DNA of 64,000 nt. It comes from Pararhizobium sp. GTDB lineage: Bacteria; Pseudomonadota; Alphaproteobacteria; Rhizobiales; Rhizobiaceae. Shown here piece by piece: positions 8,630-18,166 of the stretch (the first letter of the stretch is position 1; every line of letters starts with the position of its first letter). The DNA lies in contig CP051237.1 of NCBI GenBank assembly GCA_017794825.1, positions 4,668,501-4,732,500 on the forward strand, given 5' to 3'. Below the pieces are notes generated by a model. It searched no databases and had not been told where the DNA came from. It saw nothing but the letters and a program-made list of their open reading frames with translations. The position numbers were made by a program, and so were the translations under genes.

Positions 8630-9331
8630 TCAGTCTCTTGGCGACGCGCCGGAGAAGAACAGGTCCCAGGCCCTGTTGAAGTAGCGATTCTGTTCCGCCG
8701 GATCGGCAAAACGATCTTCTCCGAGCATCGCGGCGTTCGCCGGCAATACCGACGTGGCGTAGAGAAGTTGTTCGGCGATAAAGAGCGGATCGCCTTTCAT
8801 AGTGACGCCGTCCGCCTGGGCCTCCTTCACCAGAACAGCGAACCGCGACATGAAGGGATCCTGCGCGACAGGCGTTGGCTGCACGCCGCCGATCGGGATG
8901 GCTTCGCTCAGGGCGACGCGCCGGAGCGCGATCAGGTCAGGGCGCAGATTGATTTCGAGCAAGCTTCTTGCGTAACGCCGCAGCCGGTCCGCCGGCGCGC
9001 CCGCGGATTCCATGTGCGCGTCGAGTTCCGAAACGATCCTGGTTCTAAGCGTTTCCATCAAGGTTGAGAACAGCGACGCCTTCGACGGATAGCGCCTGTA
9101 GATCGTATCCTTGCCGGCGTGACATTCGGAGGCGATCTGCTCCATGGACGTCGCGGCAAACCCCTGGGAAGCGAAAAGCGACGCTGCTACGTCGAGAATG
9201 CGTCTGTCGAGCGCCTCTGCGGCCGCCCTGGTCGGTCGTCCTCCGCGGCCGGATCTCGGCGATTCGGTCTCGATGATCGCAGAGGCGGCTTCGACGCCCG
9301 CTTTAGCGTGCTTCGGTTCGGTTTCCTGCAT
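8630..9331 (-). CDS. TetR/AcrR-family transcriptional regulator
   Basis: 233 aa. After a disordered, charged N-terminal tail of about 40 residues comes a TetR helix-turn-helix (ILDVAASLFASQGFAATSMEQIA, then GKDTIYRRYPSKASLF). The C-terminal ligand domain has the look of AcrR-type regulators (LRRVALSEAIP). The ATG at 9331 is preferred over the adjacent TTG at 9334. The gene converges on the outer-membrane protein gene (3 bp gap) and diverges from the TonB receptor gene across 217 bp, so it could regulate the siderophore operon, itself, or both. The ligand is unknown. Confidence 0.88.
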   Translation of the reverse strand: MQETEPKHAKAGVEAASAIIETESPRSGRGGRPTRAAAEALDRRILDVAASLFASQGFAATSMEQIASECHAGKDTIYRRYPSKASLFSTLMETLRTRIVSELDAHMESAGAPADRLRRYARSLLEINLRPDLIALRRVALSEAIPIGGVQPTPVAQDPFMSRFAVLVKEAQADGVTMKGDPLFIAEQLLYATSVLPANAAMLGEDRFADPAEQNRYFNRAWDLFFSGASPRD

Positions 9332-9447
9332 CAATGTCTGCCTGCCCCTTGAGACGGTACCCGGTCGACGTGATCCAGAGGCCTTCTAACTCAACTGCAT
9401 AACCAAACGCAACCGTTCTGTTACGATCCAACATCGGCGCTCAAATA

Positions 9448-9462
9448 TGAGACTCATACTCA
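9448..9462. promoter_or_regulatory. Candidate iron-responsive operator (TGA-N9-TCA)
   Basis: TGAGACTCATACTCA matches the TGA-N9-TCA core known for the RirA iron-responsive operator of rhizobia. It sits 86 bp before the TonB receptor start, where an iron repressor would act. The motif is short, so chance occurrence is possible; the adjoining iron-uptake operon raises the odds. Confidence 0.45.
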
Positions 9463-9548
9463 TAATTTTTAACTGGACGATACCGTCCCGTTTCTGCTAG
9501 CACCAACCCAGTTGACTACTCAAGGTTTTTCACGGGGACGAAAAGATA

Positions 9549-11699
9549 ATGAGATTTGACACGCGGATCGCCGCCATGCTGACGGCGACAGTGAGCATGA
9601 GCGCCATGGCCGTATACGCCAGAGCGCAGAATCCGACGGAACTCGACCGGATCGTTCTGGAGCAGGAAGCCGCTGACGAACAGGATGACGGAATTCTGGC
9701 GCAAGACACGGCTTCGGCGACCAAGATCGATACCCCCATCGTGGAATTACCGCAGTCGGTTTCCGTCATCACACGTGAGCAGATAGACAAACAAAACCCA
9801 CAGACCGTCGGCGATTCCCTCGTCTATACAGCGGGGGTTCTGACCGATCCGGATGCGACCAGTCGTTTTGACAGCATGTTCATACGCGGTTTCGGCGGCT
9901 TTGGCCTCACGACGAACTTCATAAGCTTTCTGGACGGCCTGAATCTTCCTCAGGGCCAGGCGTTCGCCCAGTTCCAGATCGATCCCTTCATTCTGGAGCG
10001 CGTGGACGTTCTCAAGGGACCTTCCTCGGTGCTTTATGGTCAGGTCAATCCGGGCGGTCTCGTCAACCAGGTGACCAGGACGCCGACCGCCGACCCGTAC
10101 AACGAACTGCGAATCGAAGGAGGTTCCGACGGCCGCATTCAGGCGGGTTACACGACACAGGGCGCTTTTGATGAGGCAGGCATATGGCAATATGGCCTGA
10201 CCGCAGTCGGCCGATATTCGGGAACACGCTATTTCGATGTCGACGAACAACGCATTGCGGTGGCTCCATCACTCGCCTGGCAGCCGGACGAAGACACGCG
10301 GCTGGTTCTGCAGGGCCTCTACCAGAACGACCCGGAAGGCGGCTACTTCAACTCGATCTATCCGACATTTCTTGCTCCACAGGAGTACCGACCGTTTCTG
10401 AACCGGGACTTCAATGTCGGTGATCCGACGTTCGACAGCTATCAGCGCGAACAGTGGACGGTGGGCTACACATTCGAACACCGCTTCAATGAATGGTTTC
10501 AGTTTCGATCGAACACGCGTTACGCCAGCGTCACGTCCGATCTGCAGGGCGTCCAGATGGCGGCGCCGCTCACCTCGACCGGTCTGTTGCCGCGTCAAGC
10601 CGTCATTTCGGATGAGCAGGCCTACGGACTTTCAACTGACAATCAGGCGGTGTTCAATTTCGCAACGGGCGCGGTCGAGCATGAAGTGCTGGCGGGCTTC
10701 GACTACCAGGGCTCAACGAGCGAATTCGAATACCAGGGCGGACTTGCACCGAGCCTGAGCGTCGTGCATCCCGTCTACGGCCAGCAGATGGGTCCGTTTT
10801 TCACCGCCATCGACAACACGCAGGACGTCAGTCAGACCGGCATATACCTGCAGGATCAGATCGCTGTCGGCAACTGGCGCGGCGTGTTCGGAATCCGGCA
10901 TGACTGGACCGATCAGAAGACCGTGAACCACCTGGCGGGTGACGCGAGGTCCGATCAGAACTCGTCCGCAACCACCTACCGCGCCGGACTTCTCTACATT
11001 TTCGACAACGGCCTTGCGCCCTATGCAAGTTATTCGACGTCGTTCGAACCGGTGATCGGCGTCGACGCCGATGGCAATGCCTTTGAACCGACGGAAGCGG
11101 AGCAGTTCGAGATCGGCGTGAAGTACGAACCGTCCTTCATGGACGTCCTGTTCACGGCGTCAGCGTTCGACATCCGACAAACCAATGTTCTGACGCCTGG
11201 CGCGGTTCCGGGGTTCAGCGTGCAGACCGGGGAAATCCGCTCGCGCGGTCTCGAATTCGAGGCGCGCGGCAATCTCAACAGCAATCTGGAAGTGATCGGC
11301 GCCCTTACCCTGCTGGATACGGAGGTCACCAAGTCCAGCGTCTCGACGTCGATCGGCAAGCGCCCGCAAGCCGTTCCGGACTATTTCGCATCGCTGTGGA
11401 TGAACTACACGTTCGGCGGCGGCGCGCTGGAAGGTCTCGCCGTCGGCAGCGGCGTGCGTTTCGTCGGTCCGAGTTTCGCCGACGATGCGAACGAGATCGA
11501 AAAGGACGGCTACGTCATCGTGGACCTGTCGATGCGCTACGATCTGGAGGCGCTCAACCCGTCGCTGAAGGGCGCGATCGCAACGCTAGACATCAAAAAC
11601 CTCTTCAACGAGGACTACTACACGAGCTGCACCTACAATTTCTACTGCCAGTACGGCAGCGAGCGCCAGTTCCTGGTGGGATTGCGCAAGACATGGTGA
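9549..11699 (+). CDS. TonB-dependent ferric-siderophore receptor (FhuA/FoxA type)
   Basis: A 716-aa outer-membrane receptor importing a ferric siderophore with TonB energy. It has a signal peptide to about residue 26, a TonB-box-like ELDRIVLE (31-38), a plug domain (LPQSVSVITREQI, RGFGGFG, then VLKGPSSVLYGQVNPGGLVN) and a 22-strand-type barrel ending in LVGLRKTW with a terminal aromatic residue. The LYGQ-NPGGLVN plug signature is typical of receptors for hydroxamate siderophores such as ferrichrome and ferrioxamine, so a hydroxamate ligand is suggested, not proven. It heads an operon in which every following gene overlaps its neighbour. Confidence 0.95.
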   Translation: MRFDTRIAAMLTATVSMSAMAVYARAQNPTELDRIVLEQEAADEQDDGILAQDTASATKIDTPIVELPQSVSVITREQIDKQNPQTVGDSLVYTAGVLTDPDATSRFDSMFIRGFGGFGLTTNFISFLDGLNLPQGQAFAQFQIDPFILERVDVLKGPSSVLYGQVNPGGLVNQVTRTPTADPYNELRIEGGSDGRIQAGYTTQGAFDEAGIWQYGLTAVGRYSGTRYFDVDEQRIAVAPSLAWQPDEDTRLVLQGLYQNDPEGGYFNSIYPTFLAPQEYRPFLNRDFNVGDPTFDSYQREQWTVGYTFEHRFNEWFQFRSNTRYASVTSDLQGVQMAAPLTSTGLLPRQAVISDEQAYGLSTDNQAVFNFATGAVEHEVLAGFDYQGSTSEFEYQGGLAPSLSVVHPVYGQQMGPFFTAIDNTQDVSQTGIYLQDQIAVGNWRGVFGIRHDWTDQKTVNHLAGDARSDQNSSATTYRAGLLYIFDNGLAPYASYSTSFEPVIGVDADGNAFEPTEAEQFEIGVKYEPSFMDVLFTASAFDIRQTNVLTPGAVPGFSVQTGEIRSRGLEFEARGNLNSNLEVIGALTLLDTEVTKSSVSTSIGKRPQAVPDYFASLWMNYTFGGGALEGLAVGSGVRFVGPSFADDANEIEKDGYVIVDLSMRYDLEALNPSLKGAIATLDIKNLFNEDYYTSCTYNFYCQYGSERQFLVGLRKTW

Positions 11700-12835
11700 G
11701 CCGGTCGCTGCTGACCAGGCGGACGCTGCTCGGCTGCGCCGTCGCGTCGCTTCCGTTTGCTGTGACCGGAGTCGACGCCGCCGGCGCGCTCGAGGTGACG
11801 GACATGCTCGGCCGCACGGTGAGCCTTGACGGCAAGCCAGGACGCATTGTTTTCCTGGACGCGCGCGACGTTCTTTGCATCGGCTTCCTCGACCCGGAGC
11901 CGATGCGATACGTCGCCGGCTGGAGCGCGCCGGAGATGTTCGACAGCGACGCCGTTCTGGAAGCGCTGACGGCGGGCGAAGCCGGAGAAATTCCCGTGGT
12001 GGGCGGGCAGGCGCCGGGCAGCGTTTCCGTGGAGGCGATTGTCGCATTGAAGCCCGATCTGATCGTCACGACCGGTCATATCGAAGACGGCAATCCAGGC
12101 CTTGCGGAACAGCTTGGCGGGTTTGATTTACCTGTGATTTTCAGCGACAGCGCGACTGGCCGGTCGGGCAAGGGAGCGGAGGACGACACTGCGCGTCTGA
12201 TCACTATGTGGGGGAGGCTGCTCGGCCGCGAGGCGCAGGCGCAAGCCTATCTGGAGTTCGTAGACAAAAAACTGGCGGCCGTTTCCGGGTGTGTCGCGAA
12301 TGCGACGGAGTATAAAATTTATCTGGAGGTTCAGTCCACCTATGACGATTGCTGCTGGGCGGCGGGAACCGACGTGTGGGGCGAACTTCTGGCGCGAGCC
12401 GGCGGCCGGGTTCCCGACGCGGTCAGCTCTCCATGGTTTCAGAAGTTGCATGTCGAACAGCTGATCACCGAACAGCCGGAGGTCTATATCGCCACCGGCG
12501 GCGCCTTTGCTTCCGGAATGCGTCCGGCGATCGGGCCGGGCCTGCCGTCCGCAGAGGCGCGTCTTGGGCTTGAAAGGCTCGTCGCGCGCAACGGCTTGCA
12601 GAACCTTTCGGCGGTGCAGCGGGGCAATGTCCATGGCGTCTGGACAGGGCTGATCACGATCAGACCGCTCAACATTCTGTTCGTCGAACTTGCCGCCAAG
12701 TGGCTGCACCCCGACCAATGCCAAACAATAGATCCGCAAAAGACGCTGCAGGAACTGAACGAGCGTTTCCTGTCCGCGCCGATCGAGGGCCCGCTTTGGG
12801 CCAGTCTGAACGAAGAGGAACACACCGAGCATTGA
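11693..12835 (+). CDS. Periplasmic iron-siderophore substrate-binding protein
   Basis: 380 aa, starting at the ATG at 11693 that overlaps the receptor stop by 7 nt. The N-terminus carries a twin-arginine-like signal (TRRTLLGCAVASLPFAV), suggesting Tat export. The body fits the FepB/BtuF-type type III periplasmic binding fold (VTDMLGRTVSL, VEAIVALKPDLIVTT, then the C-terminal NILFVELAAKWLHPD). It would hand the ferric siderophore to the FecCD permease encoded two genes later. The CDDCCW-type cysteines at about 223-224 are unusual for a soluble binding protein and might be redox or structural. Confidence 0.9.
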   Translation: MVSRSLLTRRTLLGCAVASLPFAVTGVDAAGALEVTDMLGRTVSLDGKPGRIVFLDARDVLCIGFLDPEPMRYVAGWSAPEMFDSDAVLEALTAGEAGEIPVVGGQAPGSVSVEAIVALKPDLIVTTGHIEDGNPGLAEQLGGFDLPVIFSDSATGRSGKGAEDDTARLITMWGRLLGREAQAQAYLEFVDKKLAAVSGCVANATEYKIYLEVQSTYDDCCWAAGTDVWGELLARAGGRVPDAVSSPWFQKLHVEQLITEQPEVYIATGGAFASGMRPAIGPGLPSAEARLGLERLVARNGLQNLSAVQRGNVHGVWTGLITIRPLNILFVELAAKWLHPDQCQTIDPQKTLQELNERFLSAPIEGPLWASLNEEEHTEH

Positions 12836-13935
12836 GCAAGGCAATTTTAAAGGCGCGAACGGTGATCGATTTTCCGCGTATGGAGGCGTTTCTGCCAGAG
12901 ATACTGGAATCGCTGGACGCCCACGACATGTCCGTTTTTCCACAGGGCGCCGGATTTCGCGCGACATCCGCGTTCGGCGAGACGCTGCTTACTCCATCTG
13001 ACGGACTTTTGACCATCGAACTCGAGGCGCGAAGCGGCGCATCGCTCAATCGCATTCGCCATTCGATAACCGGGCTGATCGGCTTCGTGGCCAAATCCGA
13101 ACAGCTCGAAATCGAATGGGAGGGCGACCGTGTAGGGAAGACGTTTCCGCCGGATCTGCGCATTCTGACCGTGTGCGATATTCAGCGGTTGACGCCGCGC
13201 ATGCGTCGCGTGGTGTTCCACGGTGAAGATCTTCAGCGGTTCGATGTGCGCGACCAGATTCACACCCGCTTGCTGTTTCAGCCCGAAGGCGCGGATCGGC
13301 CAGAATGGCCGATGCTCGACGACGCCGGCTGCATCATCTGGCCCAGCGGCGAGCAGCAGCTGGGTTCGCGCGTCTACACGATCCGCCATGTCGACGGCGC
13401 CGATGGGACAATGACGATCGATTTCTACGATCACGGAGACACCGGACCCGGCACGCAGTGGCTGCGTCGTGTTCGGCCCGGCGACATTGTCGGGGCGCTG
13501 GGGCCGGCGGCGCACGGACCGAAGCCCGCCAGGCGCATGCTTCTTGCCGGCGACGAGACCGGACTGCCCGGCATAGCGCGCATTCTCGAAGCAGCCGCCG
13601 ATGACCTCGAAGGGCTTGCGATCATCGAGGTGGCGGACCGCGCCGAAGAGCAGGCGTTCGAAAAGCCGGAAAAGGTGGAGGTCCTGTGGCTTTACCGGGA
13701 AGACGGCGAGGGCGGCTTGCTCGCCGACCGGGTGCGCAGTTGGGACTGGCCGGCCGATCACAGCGAGCTGTTCGTCTGGATCGGCTGCGAATACCATGAT
13801 TTCAGGACAATCCGGCTCTTCCTTCGCGATGAAGTCAAATTGCACAAATCGAGGATTGTCGCGTTTTCACACTGGAGGCGCGGCATGAGCGAGGAGGATA
13901 TCGTTGCAGCCGGCGGCAAGGCGGTGGCGGCGTGA
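12832..13935 (+). CDS. Siderophore-interacting protein (FAD ferric-siderophore reductase) with extra N-terminal domain
   Basis: 367 aa from a TTG at 12832 that overlaps the previous stop (ATTGAGC); an ATG at 12880 is the alternative. Residues about 17-90 resemble a DUF2218-type domain, sometimes fused to this family. The SIP core follows: FAD-binding RVYTIR, the DFYDHGDTGPGTQWL segment, GDETGLPGIARIL for NAD(P)H, and the C-terminal HWRRGMSEEDI. It would reduce Fe(III) in the cytoplasm to release iron from the imported siderophore. A second, shorter SIP lies at 22901-23815. Confidence 0.92.
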   Translation: MSKAILKARTVIDFPRMEAFLPEILESLDAHDMSVFPQGAGFRATSAFGETLLTPSDGLLTIELEARSGASLNRIRHSITGLIGFVAKSEQLEIEWEGDRVGKTFPPDLRILTVCDIQRLTPRMRRVVFHGEDLQRFDVRDQIHTRLLFQPEGADRPEWPMLDDAGCIIWPSGEQQLGSRVYTIRHVDGADGTMTIDFYDHGDTGPGTQWLRRVRPGDIVGALGPAAHGPKPARRMLLAGDETGLPGIARILEAAADDLEGLAIIEVADRAEEQAFEKPEKVEVLWLYREDGEGGLLADRVRSWDWPADHSELFVWIGCEYHDFRTIRLFLRDEVKLHKSRIVAFSHWRRGMSEEDIVAAGGKAVAA

Positions 13936-15029
13936 CGACAGGCGAGGAGATTCCCGCCGGTCTGGTCCGCGAGGAAGCGCTGCCGTCGTATGGGGAGCCT
14001 CTCTCTGCCCGTTACCGGACCCTGGTTTTTCGCAAACAGATCATATTGGCCGGGCTGGCGCTGTTGTTGCTGGCGTGCATCGCCATGGATATGGCGCTCG
14101 GACCCGCGCGTTTTCCGATCGGCGATCTTCTCGGCGCCCTGCTTTATCCGGACGGCGCCGCTTCCGACACGGTCGCAATCCTGTGGTCCATACGAATGCC
14201 GGTCGCCCTGATGGGGGCGGCGGTAGGCGCATCGCTGGCGACAGCCGGCGCCCAGATGCAGACCGTGTTGGCCAATCCTCTGGCAAGCCCTTTTACGCTC
14301 GGAATATCCGCGGCCGCGGGCTTCGGCGCATCGCTGGCGATTGCATTCGGCGTCGCGATCGTGCCGGGTCTGGCTGACTACATGCTGCCGCTGAATGCTC
14401 TGGCGATGGCGCTCGTCGCGGCCTTGATCATCCATTTTTTCGGGTTGCAGCGCGGCGCGACGACCGAAAGCATCGTGCTTTTGGGCGTCGCTCTCGCATT
14501 TTCCTTCAATGCCTTTCTGGCTCTGGCGCAATATTTCGCGTCCGAACAGGCCGTCGCAGGCATCGTGTTCTGGACGATGGGAAGCCTGACCAAGGCGACC
14601 TGGCCAAAACTTGGCGTGGTCGTCGCCGTGTTTGTTCTGGTGTTCCCGTTTTTCATGAGCCGCGCCTGGTCCTTGACCGCGCTGCGGCTGGGCGAGGACA
14701 GGGCGGCGAGTTTCGGCGTCGACGTCAGGCGGATCAAGCTGGAAACCATGGCGCTTGTCGCCGTGCTTGCCGCAGTTCCGGTGGCCTTTGTCGGGACGAT
14801 CGGCTTCATAGGGCTCGTAGGCCCCCACATTGCGCGGATGCTGGTCGGGGAAGACCAGCGCCATTTTTTGCCCGCGGCAGCGCTCGCTGGCGCAACCCTG
14901 CTATCCGCCAGTTCCATCCTGAGCAAGGTTTTGCTGCCCGGAACGGTTCTGCCGATCGGCATCGTTACGTCGATCATCGGCGTTCCGTTCTTTCTGGCGC
15001 TGATCTTCAGACGGGTTCGCCGATCATGA
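13932..15029 (+). CDS. FecCD-family ferric-siderophore ABC permease
   Basis: A 365-aa inner-membrane permease with about ten hydrophobic segments, starting at GTG 13932 in a GTGA overlap with the previous stop. Family signatures are RMPVALMGAAVGASLATAG, QTVLANPLASPFTLGISAAAG, the GEDRAASFGVD coupling region and GFIGLVGPHIARMLVGEDQR. A single FecCD gene implies a homodimeric channel; other systems use two. It works with the binding protein at 11693 and the ATPase at 15026. Confidence 0.95.
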   Translation: MTTGEEIPAGLVREEALPSYGEPLSARYRTLVFRKQIILAGLALLLLACIAMDMALGPARFPIGDLLGALLYPDGAASDTVAILWSIRMPVALMGAAVGASLATAGAQMQTVLANPLASPFTLGISAAAGFGASLAIAFGVAIVPGLADYMLPLNALAMALVAALIIHFFGLQRGATTESIVLLGVALAFSFNAFLALAQYFASEQAVAGIVFWTMGSLTKATWPKLGVVVAVFVLVFPFFMSRAWSLTALRLGEDRAASFGVDVRRIKLETMALVAVLAAVPVAFVGTIGFIGLVGPHIARMLVGEDQRHFLPAAALAGATLLSASSILSKVLLPGTVLPIGIVTSIIGVPFFLALIFRRVRRS

Positions 15030-15790
15030 CGCGCGCCGCAACAGCCTTGCAGCTTCACGACGTTGGCGCCGTCTATGGCCGCAGCGTAGCGGTGTCCGGT
15101 TTCACCACGCCGCGATTTGCGGGCGGCGATGTCGTTGCATTGCTCGGTCCCAACGGATCAGGAAAGTCGACTTTGCTGAAACGCATTGCGGGGATCGTTT
15201 CGGGGCCCGGCAGTGTGGAACTGGTTGGCGCCGACACGTCCGAGATCGCCTATATGCCGCAGGACAGCGCGTCCGGCTCCGCTCTCACGGTTTATGAATC
15301 CGTTCTCGTAGCGACCAGACAGGGCGAAGGCTGGCGACTCGCCGACGCGGAGCTTGAAAGGGTCGACGCGATCATCCGGCGGCTGGGCGTGCAATCCTTC
15401 GCATTCAGGGAACTGGGGGTCTTGAGCGGCGGGCAGCGCCAGCTTGTTTCTCTTGCCCAGACGCTGGCGCGTCGCCCCCGCATCCTGCTGCTCGACGAAC
15501 CCACGAGCGCGCTCGACCTGAACCGGCAACTGGAAATCCTGCGCTTTATCCGCAGCCTGGCGTCCGAAGAAGGCGCGATCGTGCTGCTTTCGCTGCATGA
15601 CATCAATCACGCTCTGCGATTCGCCGATCACGCAATGCTGTTCGAGAACGGTCGCCTCCACGATTGCGGGTCGTGTGCGGCCCTGCTTTCCCCGGAGACG
15701 ATGCGCGCGGTTTTCAAGGTGGAGGCGCGTTTCGAGACATGCTCGAAGGGGCGGCGCACCATGATCGTGGATGCGGCTCTACCTGGTTGA
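15026..15790 (+). CDS. Ferric-siderophore ABC transporter ATPase (FecE/FhuC type)
   Basis: A 254-aa ATPase starting in an ATGA overlap with the permease. Walker A GPNGSGKST (about 41-50), signature LSGGQ (133-137), Walker B ILLLDEPTSALD (153-164) and the H-loop LLSLHDINHAL are all intact. It powers the FecCD permease and is the last gene of the five-gene uptake operon. It converges on a GntR gene 24 bp away, with no obvious terminator hairpin between them. Confidence 0.96.
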   Translation: MTRAATALQLHDVGAVYGRSVAVSGFTTPRFAGGDVVALLGPNGSGKSTLLKRIAGIVSGPGSVELVGADTSEIAYMPQDSASGSALTVYESVLVATRQGEGWRLADAELERVDAIIRRLGVQSFAFRELGVLSGGQRQLVSLAQTLARRPRILLLDEPTSALDLNRQLEILRFIRSLASEEGAIVLLSLHDINHALRFADHAMLFENGRLHDCGSCAALLSPETMRAVFKVEARFETCSKGRRTMIVDAALPG

Positions 15791-15814
15791 ATGTTGTCTT
15801 GCCGACTACGCCGT

Positions 15815-16708
15815 TCACAGCTCTCCGGCTGTTTTCAGGTGTTCGCGCATGAGCGATTCCGCCCATTCGTAGTTATGTTCCTCGATGGCGTCGAGGATGC
15901 GCAGATGCTCTTCGCACGAAGTCCTGATGCGCTCGATAGGCAAGGCGTCGTAAATCGCCGCCTCGCGCATGCGCCGCAGATTGTTCTGATGTTGCACGGA
16001 CAGAACCAGATAGCGATTGCCGGAGAATGAGGAGATGCTCTCGTGGAAACCGGAATTGATGGAAAACCATTCGCTTGCGGTCACCATGCGCCGACCGAGA
16101 GCAAGAATGCGCTGATGCGCCTGGCGCAACTGGTCAATGCGGCTCTGATCCGGTTGGAAATCGGGCGAGCGGAAGGCGGCGCATTCCACCACGATCCGGA
16201 ACCGGTAGCTTTCCTTGATGGATTTCTCGTCATGCAGAGAGTCGATGAACCGCCAGCCATGACCTTGCAGGCGCTGGGCAAGTCCTTCGGACGCAAATCG
16301 CATGAGCACCTTGCGAATGACGCCGCGCGACACGTCGAAGCGCTGAATAAGTTCGGCTTCCGAAACATCCCTGGGCAGTTCTCCCGCCGCGCGTTCGCGC
16401 ATGATGCGCCAGTACAAATCTTCCACAGGGGAAGCGCCGACGACGTTCGGGATATTGATGCTCGAGACGTCTTTCGCCACCTGCATCCGGCGCGTATCGG
16501 TCAGTGAGAGAATCCCCTGGTCAACAAGCAGGTTCAGCGCCCGGCTTACGGGCGACCGCGACACATTGAACCGTTTCGCCAGGTCCGGCGCAGACACGCG
16601 CGCGCCCACCGGCGCTGCTTCATCCTTCAAATGCTTCAGAATCGTCAGTGCAAGATCGCGCTGCAGCGGCGTGAGATCATCGTCTATATCAGCTGTATGA
16701 TCAACCAT
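15815..16708 (-). CDS. GntR-family regulator with two helix-turn-helix domains and an FCD-like domain
   Basis: 297 aa. A first winged helix is visible at about 15-75 (VSAPDLAKRFNVSRSPVSRALNLL) and a second at about 95-150 (VSEAELIQRFDVSRGVIRKVLMRF). The C-terminal part is an all-helical FCD-type ligand domain (SGNRYLVLSVQHQNNLRRMREA, then EEHLRILDAIEEHNYEWAE). Two DNA-binding modules in one GntR chain are uncommon. It is divergent from the C45 acyltransferase gene and probably controls it through the intervening 130 bp. The ATG at 16708 follows AGAAAGAC. Confidence 0.85.
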   Translation of the reverse strand: MVDHTADIDDDLTPLQRDLALTILKHLKDEAAPVGARVSAPDLAKRFNVSRSPVSRALNLLVDQGILSLTDTRRMQVAKDVSSINIPNVVGASPVEDLYWRIMRERAAGELPRDVSEAELIQRFDVSRGVIRKVLMRFASEGLAQRLQGHGWRFIDSLHDEKSIKESYRFRIVVECAAFRSPDFQPDQSRIDQLRQAHQRILALGRRMVTASEWFSINSGFHESISSFSGNRYLVLSVQHQNNLRRMREAAIYDALPIERIRTSCEEHLRILDAIEEHNYEWAESLMREHLKTAGEL

Positions 16709-16742
16709 ATGTCTTTCTGCTTCTTCCGCATCCTATCGCAGA

Positions 16743-16772
16743 TATCATGATTTCATAGATTTTTCATGATTC
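16743..16772. promoter_or_regulatory. Paired TCATGATT repeats in a divergent promoter
   Basis: Two copies of TCATGATT (from 16745 and 16764, 19 bp apart) lie in AT-rich DNA between the divergent double-HTH GntR gene and the C45 gene. A two-site arrangement would suit a regulator with two DNA-binding domains. This is a weak candidate. Confidence 0.3.
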
Positions 16773-16840
16773 TGTCGGATTCAGTATATTCACAATATTG
16801 CATTTCAAGTAAGTAAAATACATAAATGCCAGGATCTGAA

Positions 16841-18004
16841 ATGAGGAGCGCCACGCTCATGACCGAATACTCCGCCTTTCCGCTCATCGAGCTTTCCGGC
16901 GAGGTCATCACACGAGGTCGATCTTATGGCGAGCAGGCGCGCGAGCGTATCCACGCCTCTATCGACATGTATTCCAGCCAAATTTCGAAGCACGGCTTGT
17001 CGGCGGCGTTGATGGCTGAGAACAGCAGGTCTTTCACGGATCAGATCAAACGGTTTGCGCCGCATCTGCTCACGGAAATGGAACATATCGCCGAAGGCGC
17101 CAACGTGGGCTTTCTGCAGATACTTCTGCTCAATGCGCGCACGGAGTTCCTGCAACTGGCGCATCGTTTCGGCCTGTCGAAGGGCGCAACGAACGAAGCA
17201 GACGGTTGCACCGGCGTTGTCGTTCTGCCGGAGGCCGCGCGAGAAGGGAGTCTGCTTCAGGGGCAGACCTGGGACTGGAGAGCGGAATGCATAGACACGG
17301 CGGTCGTCCTGCGCATTGCGCGCGATGATGGTCCGGACATGATGATCTTTACGGAAGCCGGCGGTCTTGCCCGCAACGGGTTCAATTCGGCAGGCGTGGT
17401 GATTACGGCGAATTACCTGGAAAGCGACAGGGATTACCGCACTCTCGGAGTTCCTCTGCCCGTGATTCGGCGCAAGGCGCTTGAATCGGCCCACTACGCA
17501 GACGCGATCAGAATGGTCGCGACGACAGCCAAGTCAGGCTCGAACAACATGATCGTCTCCTCCGCCGAGGGATTTTCCGTCGATTTTGAATGTGCGCCGG
17601 ACGAAACCTTTCCGATCTATCCGGAGAACGGCCTGCTTGTGCACGCCAATCACTGGCTCAGTCCGGTCGCGCTGACGAAACTGAAGGAAACCGGATTGCC
17701 GAGCGTTCCGGACAGTCTGTATCGCGACATTCGCGTGCGCGAGCATCTGCGCGCCCATATCGGATCGATAACCCTCGACCATATCAGGGAAGCCTTCAAT
17801 GATCGCTTCGGCGAGCCCTATTCGGTGTGCAGGCCGCCGATTCAATCGGAAGGCGGGCGCCTTTCCGCAACCGTCGCCATTGTGCTCATCGAGCCCGCCC
17901 ATGGCCGGATGGAGGTTACGCCCATGCCGGCGCTGAACACGCGCTCGGAGAGCTACTACCTCCAGATGGATGAGCATCGGCGCCCGATCGCCGCCAGCGC
18001 CTGA
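16841..18004 (+). CDS. C45-family acyltransferase/amidase (Ntn hydrolase)
   Basis: A 387-aa protein of the isopenicillin-N acyltransferase-like family (peptidase C45), whose members cleave themselves before a Cys that then hydrolyses or transfers amide-linked acyl groups. Seen here: FPLIELSG with RGRSYGEQA near the start, the processing site DG-CTG with Cys123 as new N-terminus, GQTWDW, and the NGFNSAGV region. The ATG at 16841 has AGGA six bases upstream; 16859 (after GAGGAG) is nearly as good. There is no signal peptide, so it acts in the cytoplasm. It is divergent from a GntR regulator and beside a peptide transporter and amine-catabolic genes, which suggests an amide substrate. Confidence 0.85.
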   Translation: MRSATLMTEYSAFPLIELSGEVITRGRSYGEQARERIHASIDMYSSQISKHGLSAALMAENSRSFTDQIKRFAPHLLTEMEHIAEGANVGFLQILLLNARTEFLQLAHRFGLSKGATNEADGCTGVVVLPEAAREGSLLQGQTWDWRAECIDTAVVLRIARDDGPDMMIFTEAGGLARNGFNSAGVVITANYLESDRDYRTLGVPLPVIRRKALESAHYADAIRMVATTAKSGSNNMIVSSAEGFSVDFECAPDETFPIYPENGLLVHANHWLSPVALTKLKETGLPSVPDSLYRDIRVREHLRAHIGSITLDHIREAFNDRFGEPYSVCRPPIQSEGGRLSATVAIVLIEPAHGRMEVTPMPALNTRSESYYLQMDEHRRPIAASA

Positions 18005-18166
18005 GCTGTTCGCCGGGTATCGAGGCTGACCGGAGCCTGAAATTTCCCAAACAATGCAGAAATTTCATTTGGCTTCAGTTTGGTTTCTATAGTTGAACGC
18101 GTAATTCCGCGTCTGAGGGTTTCGCGCGACGCGATCTTAGGGGCGTAAGTGAAAGAGCCGGAATCC

